Shown: piece by piece, positions 48,210 through 57,765 of the stretch
How positions within the stretch are numbered: position 1 is the first letter of the stretch
How the letters are laid out: each line of letters begins with the position of its first letter
Assembly: GCF_019511665.1 (NCBI RefSeq)
Contig: NZ_JAEUAW010000010.1
Span: 97,254 to 161,253 of the forward strand
Direction of reading: 5' to 3'
DNA from: Microbacterium jejuense
Lineage (GTDB): Bacteria; Actinomycetota; Actinomycetes; Actinomycetales; Microbacteriaceae
Length of the DNA stretch: 64,000 bases
Made by a program: the position numbers and the translations under genes
The notes under the pieces: model-generated
Told to the model about the DNA's origin: nothing
What the model saw: only the letters and a program-made list of their open reading frames with translations
The model's database searches: none

Positions 48210-48802
48210 TCCTTGCTCCGGTAGAGATGATGCTTCGCAATGTATTGGACGACCCCGTCGGGCACGAGGTACCACACCGGGTGTCCTCGCTGCACCCGAT
48301 CACGGCAGTCCGTCGACGAGATGGCGAGGGCGGGGATCTCGAGCTGACTGACGTCGTCGCTGGGCAGGCCGTCCGTGTTCAGCACGTGTCCCGGGCGAGA
48401 CACCGCGACGAAGTGGGCGAGATCCCACAACTCATCATGGTCTCTCCAACTGAGAATTTGCGCTATGGCGTCTGCGCCCGTGATGAAGAACAGCTCCGCG
48501 TCGGGGCGCTGGGCCTTCAGATCGCGGAGCGTGTCGATGGTGTACGTGGGTCCGTCGCGGTCGATGTCGACGCGACTCACTGTGAAGCGGGGATTGGATG
48601 CCGTCGCGATGACGGTCATCAGGTAGCGGTGTTCGCTCGGCGAGACGTCGGCTTTCTGCCACGGCTGACCGGTAGGCACGAAGACCACCTCGTCGAGGTC
48701 GAACCACTGGGCGACCTCGCTCGCAGCGACGAGGTGCCCGTGGTGGATGGGATCGAACGTCCCACCCATGACCCCGATCCTCGAGGCCTTCACGCCGACC
48801 AT
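48206..48802 (-). CDS. nadD: Nicotinate-nucleotide adenylyltransferase
   Basis: Adenylates nicotinate mononucleotide to deamido-NAD in NAD synthesis. It is 198 residues. The nucleotidyltransferase motif [12 protein letters not shown] is near residue 14, and ISSTDCRDR near residue 170 is the C-terminal signature (ISST). ATG 48802 is chosen, with GAGGCAG upstream; the open frame extends further but into the neighbouring small gene's upstream region without similarity. It is the first of nadD, the Pro/Ala-rich gene and rsfS. Confidence 0.95.
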   Translation of the reverse strand: MVGVKASRIGVMGGTFDPIHHGHLVAASEVAQWFDLDEVVFVPTGQPWQKADVSPSEHRYLMTVIATASNPRFTVSRVDIDRDGPTYTIDTLRDLKAQRPDAELFFITGADAIAQILSWRDHDELWDLAHFVAVSRPGHVLNTDGLPSDDVSQLEIPALAISSTDCRDRVQRGHPVWYLVPDGVVQYIAKHHLYRSKE

Positions 48803-48812
48803 GCGGACTGCC

Positions 48813-49037
48813 TCAGTGGCCGTGCCCCGCTCGCTGGACGTCGTTGGCGTGGGCCTTGGCATATGCCTCGGCCTTCTGCGAGTGGCGGTTGGCCACGTTG
48901 CGGTACGACAGCGTCACCATCGCGAGCGCGCCGAAGACGACCAGCGCCACGATGCCGTAGCCGACCGTCTCGAGGGCGACGTTGCCGGTGTGCTCTGCCT
49001 CTTCGGCGGCGATGGCGATGATCGTGGCGAGTGTCAT
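48813..49037 (-). CDS. Small membrane protein (74 aa)
   Basis: A 74-residue protein with one hydrophobic segment (about residues 24-45, [21 protein letters not shown]) and a charged, His-rich tail ([15 protein letters not shown], ending AGHGH). GGAG lies 7-8 nt before the ATG. It sits between proA and nadD on the same strand, 10 bp before nadD. Similar small proteins are found at this position in relatives, but I cannot name a function. Confidence 0.7.
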   Translation of the reverse strand: MTLATIIAIAAEEAEHTGNVALETVGYGIVALVVFGALAMVTLSYRNVANRHSQKAEAYAKAHANDVQRAGHGH

Positions 49038-49092
49038 TCGGGCTCCGTTTCGGGTTCGCCTCTGGGGCGCGGGACTGGACCAGTCTATTCCG

Positions 49093-50352
49093 TCACGCGC
49101 GGACTTGTCCGGCGCCGCGCGCCAGCCACTTCGAGCTGGTGAGCTCGGCCAGGCCCATCGGACCGCGCGCGTGCAGCTTCTGCGTCGAGATGCCGACCTC
49201 AGCGCCGAACCCGAACTCGCCGCCGTCGGTGAAACGGGTCGAGGTGTTGGCCATCACGACGGCCGAGTCGACTTCGGCGAGGAAGCGGGCCTCGCTGGCG
49301 GCATCCCGCGTCACGATCGACTCCGTGTGGTGCGTGGAGTACCGCCGGATGTGGTCGAGTGCGTCGTCGAGATCGTCGACGACGCGCATGGCCAGGTCGA
49401 GACTCAGGTATTCGGCGGCCCAGTCCTCGTCGGTCGCCGGCGTGACGCCTTCGGCCAGGCGAGCGACCGCCGGATCGCCGTGGACGGTGACGCCGCTCTG
49501 CTGCAGCGCGGCCACCACGGGGCCGACGAGGCGTTCGGCGGCACCGCGGTGCACGAGCACGGTCTCGACCGCGTTGCACACGCTCGGCCGCTGCGTCTTC
49601 GCGTTGACGACGATGTCGCGGGCCCACTCCAGCGGCGCGGTCTCGTCGAGCACGATGTGCACGACACCGGCGCCGGTCTCGATCACGGGCACCGAGGACT
49701 CCGTGACGACGGTCTCGATCAGCTGGGCGCTGCCGCGCGGAACCAGCACGTCCACGATGCCGCGTGCGTGCATGAGCTCACGTGCGCCCTCGCGGCCGAA
49801 CTCGTCGACGGTCTGGATCGCCTCGGGGTCGACGCCGCGCTCCGCGAGGGCCCCGCGCATGGCGCGCACGAGGGCCGCGTTGGTGAGCTCGGCGGCCGTC
49901 CCGCCCCGCAGCACCACGGCGTTGCCGGAACGAAGTGCCAGCGCGGCGATGTCGACGGTGACGTTGGGACGCGCCTCGTAGATCGAGCCGACGACGCCGA
50001 ACGGCACCGCCACCTTGGTGAGCGAGACGCCGTTGTCGAGCGTCCGCTCGTCGAGCACGCGGCCGACCGGATCGGGAAGCGCCGCGATCTCGCGCACGGC
50101 GGCGGCCAGCGCTCCCACCCGCGGCTCGTCGAGCCGCAGGCGGTCCTGCAGGGCGACCGACAGGCCGCTCTCACTCCCCCGCCGCAGATCCTCGGCATTC
50201 GCGGAGACGATGTCGGCCGACGCCTCCTCGATGGCGTCGGCGATCGCGAGCAGCGCCTCGCGCTTGTCGGCGTCGCCGAGCAGCCCGATGCTGCGAGAGG
50301 CGTCCTTCGCCAGGAGCATCCGTTCGCGGGCCGTGGTGGCGGTGGTGGTCAT
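49093..50352 (-). CDS. proA: Gamma-glutamyl phosphate reductase
   Basis: Second step of proline synthesis: NADPH-dependent reduction of glutamyl-5-phosphate to the semialdehyde. It is 419 residues of the aldehyde dehydrogenase superfamily. The catalytic Cys is in QRPSVCNAVETVLVH, and the cofactor region is GVVGSIYEARPNVT. TAAACT lies exactly 6 nt before the ATG, so it can be transcribed separately from proB, which lies 34 bp upstream on the same strand. Confidence 0.96.
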   Translation of the reverse strand: MTTTATTARERMLLAKDASRSIGLLGDADKREALLAIADAIEEASADIVSANAEDLRRGSESGLSVALQDRLRLDEPRVGALAAAVREIAALPDPVGRVLDERTLDNGVSLTKVAVPFGVVGSIYEARPNVTVDIAALALRSGNAVVLRGGTAAELTNAALVRAMRGALAERGVDPEAIQTVDEFGREGARELMHARGIVDVLVPRGSAQLIETVVTESSVPVIETGAGVVHIVLDETAPLEWARDIVVNAKTQRPSVCNAVETVLVHRGAAERLVGPVVAALQQSGVTVHGDPAVARLAEGVTPATDEDWAAEYLSLDLAMRVVDDLDDALDHIRRYSTHHTESIVTRDAASEARFLAEVDSAVVMANTSTRFTDGGEFGFGAEVGISTQKLHARGPMGLAELTSSKWLARGAGQVRA

Positions 50353-50385
50353 CCGCCCAGTTTAGGACGGCGGCAGGGCCTGAGG

Positions 50386-51210
50386 TCAGCCGATGCGCAC
50401 GGCGCCGGTCACCGGCGTCGCGACCGGTTCGGGGTTCGGCGCGAACCACGTGCCGATGTCGTCGCCGGCGAGCGCCTCGCCGACGAGATCGGCGCTCGTG
50501 ACGAGGACGCCGATCCCGGATGCCGCCGCCAGGCGTGCCGCCGAGACCTTGGTCGCGGCACCGCCGGTGCCCACGCTGTTGACCACGACGGAGCCGAACT
50601 CGAACCCGTGCAGGTCGTCGCCGAACGCGACATGCGGGATCGGCAGGGCGCCGGGCTCGTCCGGCGGCCGCGTGTACAGGCACTCGATGTCGCTCAGCAG
50701 CACCAGCGCGTCGGCCCCGATCAGCTGGGCGACGAGCGCAGCGAGCCTGTCGTTGTCGCCGAAGCGGATCTCGTGCGTGGCCACCGTGTCGTTCTCGTTG
50801 ACGACCGGCAGGATGCGCAGGCCCAGCAGGCGCTCCATCGCGCGGCGCGCGTTCTCACGGTGCGTCGCGTTCTCGAGGTCGCCGGCGGTGAGGAGCACCT
50901 GCCCCGCGACGATCCGGAAGGGTCGCAGCGCCTCCTGATAGCGGTAGATCAGGATGTTCTGCCCGACGGCGGCCGCGGCCTGCTGCGTCGCGAGGTCGGT
51001 GGGACGCTCGTCCAGCAGAAGGAAGGGCATGCCGGTCGCGATGGCGCCCGACGACACCAGCACGACCTCGGTGCCTCGCCCGTGCGCGGCGGCCAGGGCG
51101 TCCACGAGCGGGCGGATCTTGTGCGCGTTGTCGCCGCTGATGGACGAAGACCCGACCTTGACCACGACGCGGCGCGCGGTGGGGATGTCACCGCGCTCGC
51201 GAGCGCTCAC
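50386..51210 (-). CDS. proB: Glutamate 5-kinase, PUA-less form
   Basis: First step of proline synthesis: phosphorylates glutamate. It is 274 residues containing only the amino-acid kinase domain ([51 protein letters not shown]). The C-terminal PUA domain of the about 370-residue E. coli type is absent. The gene ends cleanly after a complete kinase domain, so this looks like a natural short form and not a truncation. The GTG start overlaps the obgE stop (GTGA). Confidence 0.95.
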   Translation of the reverse strand: MSARERGDIPTARRVVVKVGSSSISGDNAHKIRPLVDALAAAHGRGTEVVLVSSGAIATGMPFLLLDERPTDLATQQAAAAVGQNILIYRYQEALRPFRIVAGQVLLTAGDLENATHRENARRAMERLLGLRILPVVNENDTVATHEIRFGDNDRLAALVAQLIGADALVLLSDIECLYTRPPDEPGALPIPHVAFGDDLHGFEFGSVVVNSVGTGGAATKVSAARLAAASGIGVLVTSADLVGEALAGDDIGTWFAPNPEPVATPVTGAVRIG

Positions 51211-52727
51211 TCGTCGCCCTCGTCATCCCAGTCGGGGCGCGGGCCGCGCTCGGCGAGGCGCTCGGCCTCGAGCTCGGCGCGTGCCTCCGCCTTCGCGTCC
51301 ATCATGTCGTGGTACATGTCGCGCCGTTCGGACGTCGTCCGTCGTGTGCTGCGCAGCAGGCGGGGGTCGGTGCCGCGCGGCGCCGTCATCAGCTCCGCCG
51401 TGGACGACACGGACGGCTCCCAGTCGAAGACGATCCCGTCGCCCTCGCCGATGACGACCGTCGCGCCCGGAACGGCGCCGGCACGGTACAGCTCGTTCTC
51501 GACGCCCAGCTTCTCCAGGCGGTCGCCGAGGTAGCCGACGGCCTCCTCGTTCTGGAAGTCCGTCTGCTGCACCCACTTGAGCGGCTTGTCGCCGAGGATG
51601 CGGTACACGTTGCCGTACGTCCCGCCCTCCACGCGGATCGTGAACTCCTTGTCGGCGCCCTTCGGGCGGATCACGATCCGCTCGGGCGCCGGTGCCGCGG
51701 CCTGCTCGGCGCGGTGGGTCGCCACGATGTCGGCGAGGGCGAAGGTGAGCTGGCGCAGTCCCTCGTGGCTCACGGTCGAGATCTCGAACACGCGGAAGCC
51801 GCGCTCCTCGAGATCCGGCCGCACGAGATCGGCGAGGTCCTTGGCCTCGGGCACGTCGACCTTGTTGAGCGCGACGAGCTGGGGACGCTCCAGGAGCGGG
51901 AGCTGGCCCTCGGGCACCGGGTACGCGGCGAGCTCCGCGAGGATGACGTCGAGGTCGGTCAGCGGGTCGCGGCCGGGCTCGAGCGTTGCGCAGTCGAGGA
52001 CGTGCACGAGAGCCGTGCAGCGCTCGACGTGGCGCAGGAACTCCAGCCCGAGCCCCTTGCCCTCGCTCGCCCCCTCGATCAGCCCGGGGACGTCCGCGAC
52101 GGTGAACCGCACGTCCCCGGCCTGCACGACGCCCAGATTCGGGTGCAGCGTCGTGAACGGGTAGTCGGCGATCTTGGGCCGGGCGGCCGAGATCGCCGCG
52201 ATGAGGCTCGACTTGCCCGCTGACGGGAAGCCCACCAGGGCCACGTCCGCCACCGTCTTCAGCTCGAGGAGGACGTCGCCGGTCCATCCCGGCGTCCCGA
52301 GCAGCGCGAAGCCGGGCGCCTTGCGCTTCGGCGTGGCCAGGGCCGCATTGCCGAGTCCGCCGAGTCCGCCCGGGGCGGCCACGAACCGCATGCCGGGCTC
52401 GATCATGTCGACGAGCGTCTCGCCGTTCACGTCCTTCACCACGGTTCCGACCGGAACGGGGAGCTCGAGCGACTCTCCCGCGGCGCCGGAGCGGTGATCG
52501 CCCATGCCGAAGCCGCCGTTGCCCGCGGAGCGGTGCGGCGAGTGGTGGTACGACAGCAGGGTCGTCACCTGCGGGTCGGCGACCAGCACGATGTCGCCGC
52601 CGTGGCCGCCGTTGCCGCCGTCCGGGCCGGCGAGAGGCTTGAACTTCTCGCGCTTGACCGACACGCAGCCGTTGCCGCCCTTGCCCGCGCTCAGATGGAG
52701 CGTCACGCGATCGACGAACGTGACCAT
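51207..52727 (-). CDS. obgE: GTPase ObgE/CgtA
   Basis: An essential 50S-associated GTPase linked to ribosome assembly and stress control. It is 506 residues. It has a Gly-rich Obg fold ([31 protein letters not shown]), a G domain with G1 [10 protein letters not shown]3 [10 protein letters not shown] and G4 NKVD, and the OCT domain ([14 protein letters not shown] begins the G5 region, then [20 protein letters not shown], quoted in part). A charged C-terminal tail follows. GAGGGGG upstream of the ATG is a good ribosome site. It follows rplU-rpmA and is coupled to proB. Confidence 0.97.
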   Translation of the reverse strand: MVTFVDRVTLHLSAGKGGNGCVSVKREKFKPLAGPDGGNGGHGGDIVLVADPQVTTLLSYHHSPHRSAGNGGFGMGDHRSGAAGESLELPVPVGTVVKDVNGETLVDMIEPGMRFVAAPGGLGGLGNAALATPKRKAPGFALLGTPGWTGDVLLELKTVADVALVGFPSAGKSSLIAAISAARPKIADYPFTTLHPNLGVVQAGDVRFTVADVPGLIEGASEGKGLGLEFLRHVERCTALVHVLDCATLEPGRDPLTDLDVILAELAAYPVPEGQLPLLERPQLVALNKVDVPEAKDLADLVRPDLEERGFRVFEISTVSHEGLRQLTFALADIVATHRAEQAAAPAPERIVIRPKGADKEFTIRVEGGTYGNVYRILGDKPLKWVQQTDFQNEEAVGYLGDRLEKLGVENELYRAGAVPGATVVIGEGDGIVFDWEPSVSSTAELMTAPRGTDPRLLRSTRRTTSERRDMYHDMMDAKAEARAELEAERLAERGPRPDWDDEGDE

Positions 52728-52764
52728 GCGGTCCCCCTCAGGCCTGGGTGCTCCCCAGAGTAAA

Positions 52765-52795
52765 GGGAAGGGGCGAGCCGAAGCCCGCCCCCTCC
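52765..52795 (-). terminator. Hairpin between rpmA and obgE
   Basis: GGGGCG-A-GC / GC-C-CGCCCC (52770-52778 with 52783-52791) around a CGAA loop, extended by GGGA/TCCC outside one mismatch. On the minus strand it is followed by CCCTTTACTCT. It probably ends most rplU-rpmA transcripts before obgE. Confidence 0.6.
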
Positions 52796-52820
52796 TCGAA
52801 GTGTGTGTGAAACCGGTGGA

Positions 52821-53078
52821 CTACTCCGCCGCCGCCACGATGTTGACGACCTTGCGGCCGCCCTTCTGGCCGAACTCGACCGAGCCCGCGGCGAGCGCGA
52901 ACAGCGTGTCGTCGCCACCGCGGCCGACGTTGGCGCCCGGGTGGAAGTGCGTGCCGCGCTGGCGGACGAGGATCTCGCCGGCGTTGACTGCCTGGCCGCC
53001 GAAGCGCTTCACGCCGAGGCGCTGAGCGTTGGAGTCACGACCGTTGCGGGTGGAGCTTGCGCCCTTTTTGTGTGCCAT
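52821..53078 (-). CDS. rpmA: 50S ribosomal protein L27
   Basis: An 85-residue L27 protein near the peptidyl-transferase centre. The N-terminus [17 protein letters not shown] and [21 protein letters not shown] are typical (second quoted in part). It starts directly with the mature sequence, without the cleaved extension seen in firmicutes. It lies 18 bp after rplU in the usual rplU-rpmA pair. Confidence 0.97.
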   Translation of the reverse strand: MAHKKGASSTRNGRDSNAQRLGVKRFGGQAVNAGEILVRQRGTHFHPGANVGRGGDDTLFALAAGSVEFGQKGGRKVVNIVAAAE

Positions 53079-53096
53079 CTCTGCGTCTCCTGTGGC

Positions 53097-53405
53097 TTAC
53101 TTGATGCCGGTGACCTTGACGCGCGTGAGGTCCTGACGGTGCCCCTGGCGCTTCTTGTAGCCGGTCTTGTTCTTGAACTTCTGGATCACGATCTTCGGGC
53201 CGCGCTCCTCACCGAGCACCTCGGCGGTCACGGTGACCTTCGCGAGCTTGTCGGCATCGGTCGTCACGGCGTCGCCGTCGACGAAGAGCACCGCGGGGAG
53301 CTCGATCTTGTCGCCGACCTTCGCGGCCTGGCGGTCGAGAACGACGATCGTGCCGACCTCGACCTTCTCCTGCCGGCCGCCGGCGCGCACAACTGCGTAA
53401 ACCAC
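53097..53405 (-). CDS. rplU: 50S ribosomal protein L21
   Basis: A 102-residue L21 protein ([19 protein letters not shown] at the start, [15 protein letters not shown] near the end). It binds 23S rRNA domain I. The GTG start at 53405 has AGGTG about 8 nt upstream. It is the first gene of rplU-rpmA and is preceded by an 80-nt leader that holds a perfect hairpin, a possible control element. Confidence 0.97.
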   Translation of the reverse strand: MVYAVVRAGGRQEKVEVGTIVVLDRQAAKVGDKIELPAVLFVDGDAVTTDADKLAKVTVTAEVLGEERGPKIVIQKFKNKTGYKKRQGHRQDLTRVKVTGIK

Positions 53406-53459
53406 TTCACACCTGTTTCTTCTGGGAGCACGCGCACGCGCTCAGGACGTCAACGAAGA

Positions 53460-53498
53460 CTTGGTGCGGATGTCTCGACGCACCAAGGGTCTACTTTA
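53460..53498 (-). promoter_or_regulatory. rplU promoter and 5' leader hairpin
   Basis: On the minus strand TAAAGT (53493-53498) is a likely -10, giving a start near 53486. A perfect 9-bp hairpin CTTGGTGCG / CGCACCAAG (53460-53468 with 53479-53487) and a 10-nt loop then forms the very 5' end of the mRNA. Ribosomal-protein leaders often bind their own protein, so this may be an L21 control element; it may also simply protect the message. Confidence 0.5.
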
Positions 53499-53566
53499 CC
53501 AGATGCCGGAACAGTCCGCGAAAGCGCACGACGTCGTGTCGCGCCACGCATGAATAGTATCTGGAC

Positions 53567-53833
53567 GTGACGATCCTGATCGACGACCCCCGCTGGCCCG
53601 CCCACGGGCGGCTGTGGGCTCATCTCGTCAGCGACGAGTCGGTCGCCGAGCTGCACGCGTTCGCGCAGGCGAACGGCATCCCGCGCCGTGGTTTCGACCT
53701 CGACCACTACGACGTGCCCGAAGAGGCGCACGCCCGGCTGATCGCGGCCGGCGCGGTGCACGTCGACGGCCACGAGCTCGTGCGCCGGCTGATCGCGTCG
53801 GGTCTGCGGGTCAAGGCGCGCGACCGGCACTGA
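53567..53833 (+). CDS. DUF4031 family protein
   Basis: An 88-residue cytoplasmic protein of the DUF4031 family (TILIDDPRWPAHGRLWAHL at the start; GFDLDHYDVPEE in the middle). Conserved Asp, His and Trp residues suggest a small enzyme or metal binder, but no function is established. TAGTAT lies exactly 6 nt before the GTG start, a leaderless arrangement. It is convergent with the glycosyltransferase gene, 6 bp away. Confidence 0.85.
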   Translation: MTILIDDPRWPAHGRLWAHLVSDESVAELHAFAQANGIPRRGFDLDHYDVPEEAHARLIAAGAVHVDGHELVRRLIASGLRVKARDRH

Positions 53834-53839
53834 CGGCGC

Positions 53840-54928
53840 TCACGCGGCCGCCGACATCTCCAGCACCGCCGCGGCACGTGCGGGCCCGTCGAAGGCGCGA
53901 ACGGCCTCCCCCAGCCTCTGGGCGCGCTGGTGGACGACCTGATCGGCCAGGAGCGCGACGATCGCCGCCCGGATCCGCGCCGGATCGGAACGGCGCGACA
54001 TCGTCAGCCCCACCCCGGCGCGCGCCACGGCTCGTCCGACGCGCGGCTGATCCGACGTGCCGTCCAGGGGCAGCGCGAGCACCGGCACACCGTGTGCCAG
54101 GGCGGCGAGCGTCGTGCCGTGCCCGCCGTGACCCACCACGACCGAGGCGGACGGGAACAGCTCGTGGTGGGGCATCCACCCGCGGACCTCGACCGCGCGC
54201 GGCACGCGCAGCTCGTCCGCAGAGACCGCGGGGCCCAGCGTCGCGACGACGCGGACGTCGAGGGTCTCCGTCGCGTCGAGCACGCGCTGCCACGTCGGGA
54301 CCAGGTCGGGGAACCGGAAGGTGCTGAGGCTCACGACGACGGTGGGCTCCGACGGCGTCGCGGCCACCGCCGCCGTCATGGGGCCCGCGTACACGACCGC
54401 TCCCGGACGCGCCGACAGGGCCGGCTGCGGCGCGAACGGCACGACGAGATCGGGGACGGATGCCACGACGATGGGCATGGCGTGCGACCGGGCCGCTCCC
54501 ACCCGCATGCCCTGCACCCATGCGACCGCACCGAGGGCGCGCATGCCCGACGCCAGGAAGCCGTGCAGCGTGTGCTCGAGCACGGCGTAGCGCCGCCCCA
54601 TGCGATCGAGCGTGTCGAGCACGCCGATGAGCAGGCAGTCCACCACCACGACGTCGGCGGGGTGGTCCACCAGGAACGACACGGTGTCGTCGGCGATGCC
54701 GTGGTCGAACACGAGCCGCAGCAGCCCGCGCGGTCCCGTCTGCAGCACGAAGTCGGGGGCGCTGGCGTAGGGCGTGAACGGCAGCCCGGCCTCGCGGTAG
54801 GCAGCGGCCTGAGAGTCGTGGCCCAGCACCCGCACATCGTGGCCGCGCTGCTGGAGGGCGCGCGCAATCGCGATCGTGGGCATGCGGTTTCCGCCGCCGT
54901 CCCACGTCACGAACACATAGCGCGCCAT
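53840..54928 (-). CDS. UGT/MGT-like glycosyltransferase
   Basis: A 362-residue GT-B glycosyltransferase of family 1, as in macrolide and flavonoid glycosyltransferases. The N-terminal acceptor domain starts RYVFVTWDGGGNRMPTIAIARAL. The C-terminal sugar-nucleotide motif is GHGGHGTTLAALAHGVPVLAL with PLDGTSDQPRVGRAV, quoted here in two parts. GGGGAGG upstream of the ATG is a good ribosome site. It is not part of a visible biosynthetic cluster, so the acceptor is unknown; detoxification by glycosylation is possible. Confidence 0.85.
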   Translation of the reverse strand: MARYVFVTWDGGGNRMPTIAIARALQQRGHDVRVLGHDSQAAAYREAGLPFTPYASAPDFVLQTGPRGLLRLVFDHGIADDTVSFLVDHPADVVVVDCLLIGVLDTLDRMGRRYAVLEHTLHGFLASGMRALGAVAWVQGMRVGAARSHAMPIVVASVPDLVVPFAPQPALSARPGAVVYAGPMTAAVAATPSEPTVVVSLSTFRFPDLVPTWQRVLDATETLDVRVVATLGPAVSADELRVPRAVEVRGWMPHHELFPSASVVVGHGGHGTTLAALAHGVPVLALPLDGTSDQPRVGRAVARAGVGLTMSRRSDPARIRAAIVALLADQVVHQRAQRLGEAVRAFDGPARAAAVLEMSAAA

Positions 54929-55000
54929 GGCGCCTCCCCAGGTCCCCGCCGCCCAGAATAGCGGCGGAGGACCCGGGGCGACAGTGCGCGCCGCGAGGGG

Positions 55001-57448
55001 TCAGTCCTCGGCGGGTGTGTGGGGCACGGGGGTCCCGGTGAGGGCAGCGGTCGTGACGCGACGCCGTGAGCGGCCCTGGCCGGGTGCCTTGGGCTCGGGA
55101 AGGGCGTTCAGGACGGAGTCCAGCAGCATGTCCTTCTCGGTCTTCGGCTTGGACTCCTTCTTCGCCGACTCCGCCCGCTTCTTGCGCGGCTTCTTGGGGC
55201 GCTCGACCGGAGCGGCCTCCTCCGCGGGAGCGGCCGGGGCCGTCTCGTCGGCGTGGTGGATCGTGGAGGCCGCGATCTGGGCGAGGGCGGACTTCATGCC
55301 CTCGGTGATGACGTGCGTGCCGGTCGAGCCGTTCGACGCCGGCGGCGTGCTGCCGCCGCCGCGCGGACGACGGCCGCCCGACGGAGCCGTGCCGGCGCCG
55401 GGGGCACGGTGCTTGACGACCGGGTCGTGGTGGACGATGAGCCCGCGGCCGGCGCAGACCTCGCACGGCTCGCTGAAGGTCTCGAGCAGGCCGAGGCCGA
55501 GCTTCTTGCGCGTCATCTGCACGAGACCGAGAGAGGTGACCTCGGCGACCTGGTGCTTCGTGCGGTCGCGGCTCAGGCACTCGACGAGCCGGCGCAGCAC
55601 GAGGTCGCGGTTGGACTCGAGCACCATGTCGATGAAGTCGACCACGATGATGCCGCCGATGTCGCGCAGGCGCAGCTGGCGGACGATCTCCTCCGCCGCC
55701 TCGAGGTTGTTCTTGGTGACGGTCTCTTCGAGGTTGCCGCCCGAGCCGACGAACTTTCCGGTGTTGACATCGACGACGGTCATCGCCTCGGTGCGGTCGA
55801 TGACGAGCGATCCGCCCGAGGGCAGCCACACTTTGCGGTCCAGCGCCTTCTCGATCTGCTCCGTCACGCGGAACTCGTCGAACGGGTCGTGGTCGCCCTC
55901 GAAGCGCTCGACGCGATCGAGCAGGTCGGGAGCCACCGACTCCAGGTATTTGGTGATCGTGTGGTACGCGTCCTCGCCCTGGATGAGCATCTTCGAGAAG
56001 TCCTCGTTGAAGACGTCGCGGACGATCTTGACGAGCAGGTCCGGCTCGGAGTGCAACAGCGCCGGGGCCTGGATCGTCTCGACCTGCTTCGAGATGTGCT
56101 CCCACTGGTTGGTGAGGCGCTGAACGTCGCGGGTCAGCTGGTCCTCCGTGGCACCCTCGGCGGCCGTGCGCACGATGACGCCCGACGACTCGGGAAGGAC
56201 CTCCTTGAGGATCTTCTTGAGGCGTGCACGCTCGGTGTCGGGCAGCTTGCGCGAGATGCCGTTCATCGCACCGCCGGGGACGTACACGAGGTAGCGGCCG
56301 GGGAGCGAGATCTGGCTGGTCAGGCGCGCGCCCTTGTGGCCCACCGGGTCCTTCGTGACCTGCACGAGCACGCGGTCGCCGGTCTTGAGCGCCAGTTCGA
56401 TGCGGCGGGGCTGATTGCCCGTCTCGACGGCATCCCAGTCCACCTCGCCCGAGTAGAGCACGGCGTTGCGGCCGCGGCCGATGTCGACGAACGCGGCCTC
56501 CATGCTGGGGAGCACGTTCTGCACGCGACCGAGGTACACGTTGCCGATGAGCGAAGCGTCCTGGTTGCGGGCGACGTAGTGCTCGACGAGCACGTTGTCT
56601 TCCTGCACGGCGATCTGGATGCGCCCGTTGCGCGAGCGCACGATCATGACGCGGTCCACGGCCTCGCGACGCGCGAGGAACTCGGCCTCGGTCACGACCG
56701 CGCGGCGACGGCCGGCCTCGCGGCCGTCGCGGCGACGCTGCTTCTTCGCCTCCAAGCGCGTGGAGCCCTTGATGCGCTGCGGCTCGGTGATGAGCTCGAC
56801 GGCGCGCTGGCGCGGCTGCGAGGGCTCCGAAGTGGATGCCTCGTCCCGGCCCTCTCCGCCACGACGACGGTTGCGGCGGCGCGACGAGCCCGAGGCGGCC
56901 GCCTCGGCCTCCGGCTGCTGCTCACGGCCCGGGCGAGCCGGAAGCGGCGTGATCGCGGGTGCGTAGAAGTGCAGGTCGGTCGACACGGCCGACACGAACA
57001 CCTCGGGCAGCAGGCCCAGGCTGACGGCGGTGGCGGGGCCGCTCGGCTCGGGCGCTGCCTCGGGCTCCGTGGCAGGAGCGTCCGCAGCGGGAGCGTCCGC
57101 GGCGGGAGCGTCCGCGGCGGGAGCGTCCGCGGCGGGAGCGTCGGCGTCCGGCATGTCCGACTCGGACTCGGGCGCTGCGGTCTCGGACTCGGGCGCCTCG
57201 GTCTCAGCGGGCTCGGTCTCGCCGGCGGCCACCTCGGTCGGCTCCCCCGCTTCCACTGCGGCAGCGGGTTCGGCGGCCTCGGTCGATTCCCCCGCCTCGG
57301 CGTCGGGCTCAACCGCGCGGACGGGTGCGGCATCCCCCTCGCCGGCGTCGGCGGCCGACGCCGCGGGCGCCTGAGGCGCGGAGTCCGCGTCTAGCGGCGC
57401 GTCCGATTCGTTCTGAGGGGTGAATTCTGCATCGGTTCCATCGGCCAT
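55001..57448 (-). CDS. rne: Ribonuclease E/G
   Basis: The main endoribonuclease for mRNA decay and rRNA processing. It is 815 residues. An Ala/Glu/Pro-rich N-terminal extension (residues 1-220) with a tandem repeat precedes an S1 domain (SLIGNVYLGRVQNVLPSMEAAF, in part), the catalytic DNase I-like region with VDVNTGKFVG and VVDFIDM, and the zinc-link CEVCAGRG. A basic C-terminal tail (PKKPRKKRAESAKKESKPK) may bind RNA or partners. This layout, with the disordered arm at both ends, is typical of actinobacteria. AGGAG precedes ATG 57448. Confidence 0.94.
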   Translation of the reverse strand: MADGTDAEFTPQNESDAPLDADSAPQAPAASAADAGEGDAAPVRAVEPDAEAGESTEAAEPAAAVEAGEPTEVAAGETEPAETEAPESETAAPESESDMPDADAPAADAPAADAPAADAPAADAPATEPEAAPEPSGPATAVSLGLLPEVFVSAVSTDLHFYAPAITPLPARPGREQQPEAEAAASGSSRRRNRRRGGEGRDEASTSEPSQPRQRAVELITEPQRIKGSTRLEAKKQRRRDGREAGRRRAVVTEAEFLARREAVDRVMIVRSRNGRIQIAVQEDNVLVEHYVARNQDASLIGNVYLGRVQNVLPSMEAAFVDIGRGRNAVLYSGEVDWDAVETGNQPRRIELALKTGDRVLVQVTKDPVGHKGARLTSQISLPGRYLVYVPGGAMNGISRKLPDTERARLKKILKEVLPESSGVIVRTAAEGATEDQLTRDVQRLTNQWEHISKQVETIQAPALLHSEPDLLVKIVRDVFNEDFSKMLIQGEDAYHTITKYLESVAPDLLDRVERFEGDHDPFDEFRVTEQIEKALDRKVWLPSGGSLVIDRTEAMTVVDVNTGKFVGSGGNLEETVTKNNLEAAEEIVRQLRLRDIGGIIVVDFIDMVLESNRDLVLRRLVECLSRDRTKHQVAEVTSLGLVQMTRKKLGLGLLETFSEPCEVCAGRGLIVHHDPVVKHRAPGAGTAPSGGRRPRGGGSTPPASNGSTGTHVITEGMKSALAQIAASTIHHADETAPAAPAEEAAPVERPKKPRKKRAESAKKESKPKTEKDMLLDSVLNALPEPKAPGQGRSRRRVTTAALTGTPVPHTPAED
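57072..57146. repeat. Five 15-bp tandem repeats inside rne
   Basis: Five head-to-tail 15-bp units (consensus GCGGGAGCGTCCGCG on the plus strand), starting at 57072, 57087, 57102, 57117 and 57132. They encode an Ala-Pro-Ala-Ala-Asp-type repeat in the N-terminal arm of RNase E. The number of units may vary between strains, since the frame is kept. Confidence 0.85.
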
Positions 57449-57765
57449 CACTGGCGTACTCCTAGCGGGACGACACCGCGCGTCGCCCGGCGAAATCTCG
57501 TGCGGCGCCGCCCATGCCCTCCGGACGGGGCGGTGCCGCGAACTCACTCGGTCTGCAGCGGAGGTCCGGCGCTAGGCGGAGGCTCGCGCTGCCAAGGGCA
57601 TTCGTCGCCCTGAAGTCTTCTGGTGATGATCGTTGCGGCGCGGCCGCTCGTCATCGACCCCTATTATCGCACTTCCCCCGGCAGAATGCCCATTCGCGCC
57701 GCGCCGCGGGTTTCGCACGGCCGCGGGCTGGGCATCCGCGCAGGCGCCGATGCCATAATCCGAGC
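57449..57765. promoter_or_regulatory. Divergent region with rne leader
   Basis: This 317-bp stretch has no gene that I can support. On the minus strand GATAAT (57663-57668) with TGGGCA (57687-57692, 18-nt spacer) is a plausible rne promoter, giving a leader of about 200 nt. A long leader could allow RNase E to control its own message, as in E. coli, but no specific structure is seen. On the plus strand CATAAT (57754-57759) is the -10 of the VKOR gene. Confidence 0.5.

Noticed and set aside
57072..57146. CRISPR array or mobile repeat
   Set aside because: The units are 15 bp, contiguous without spacers and in frame within rne.
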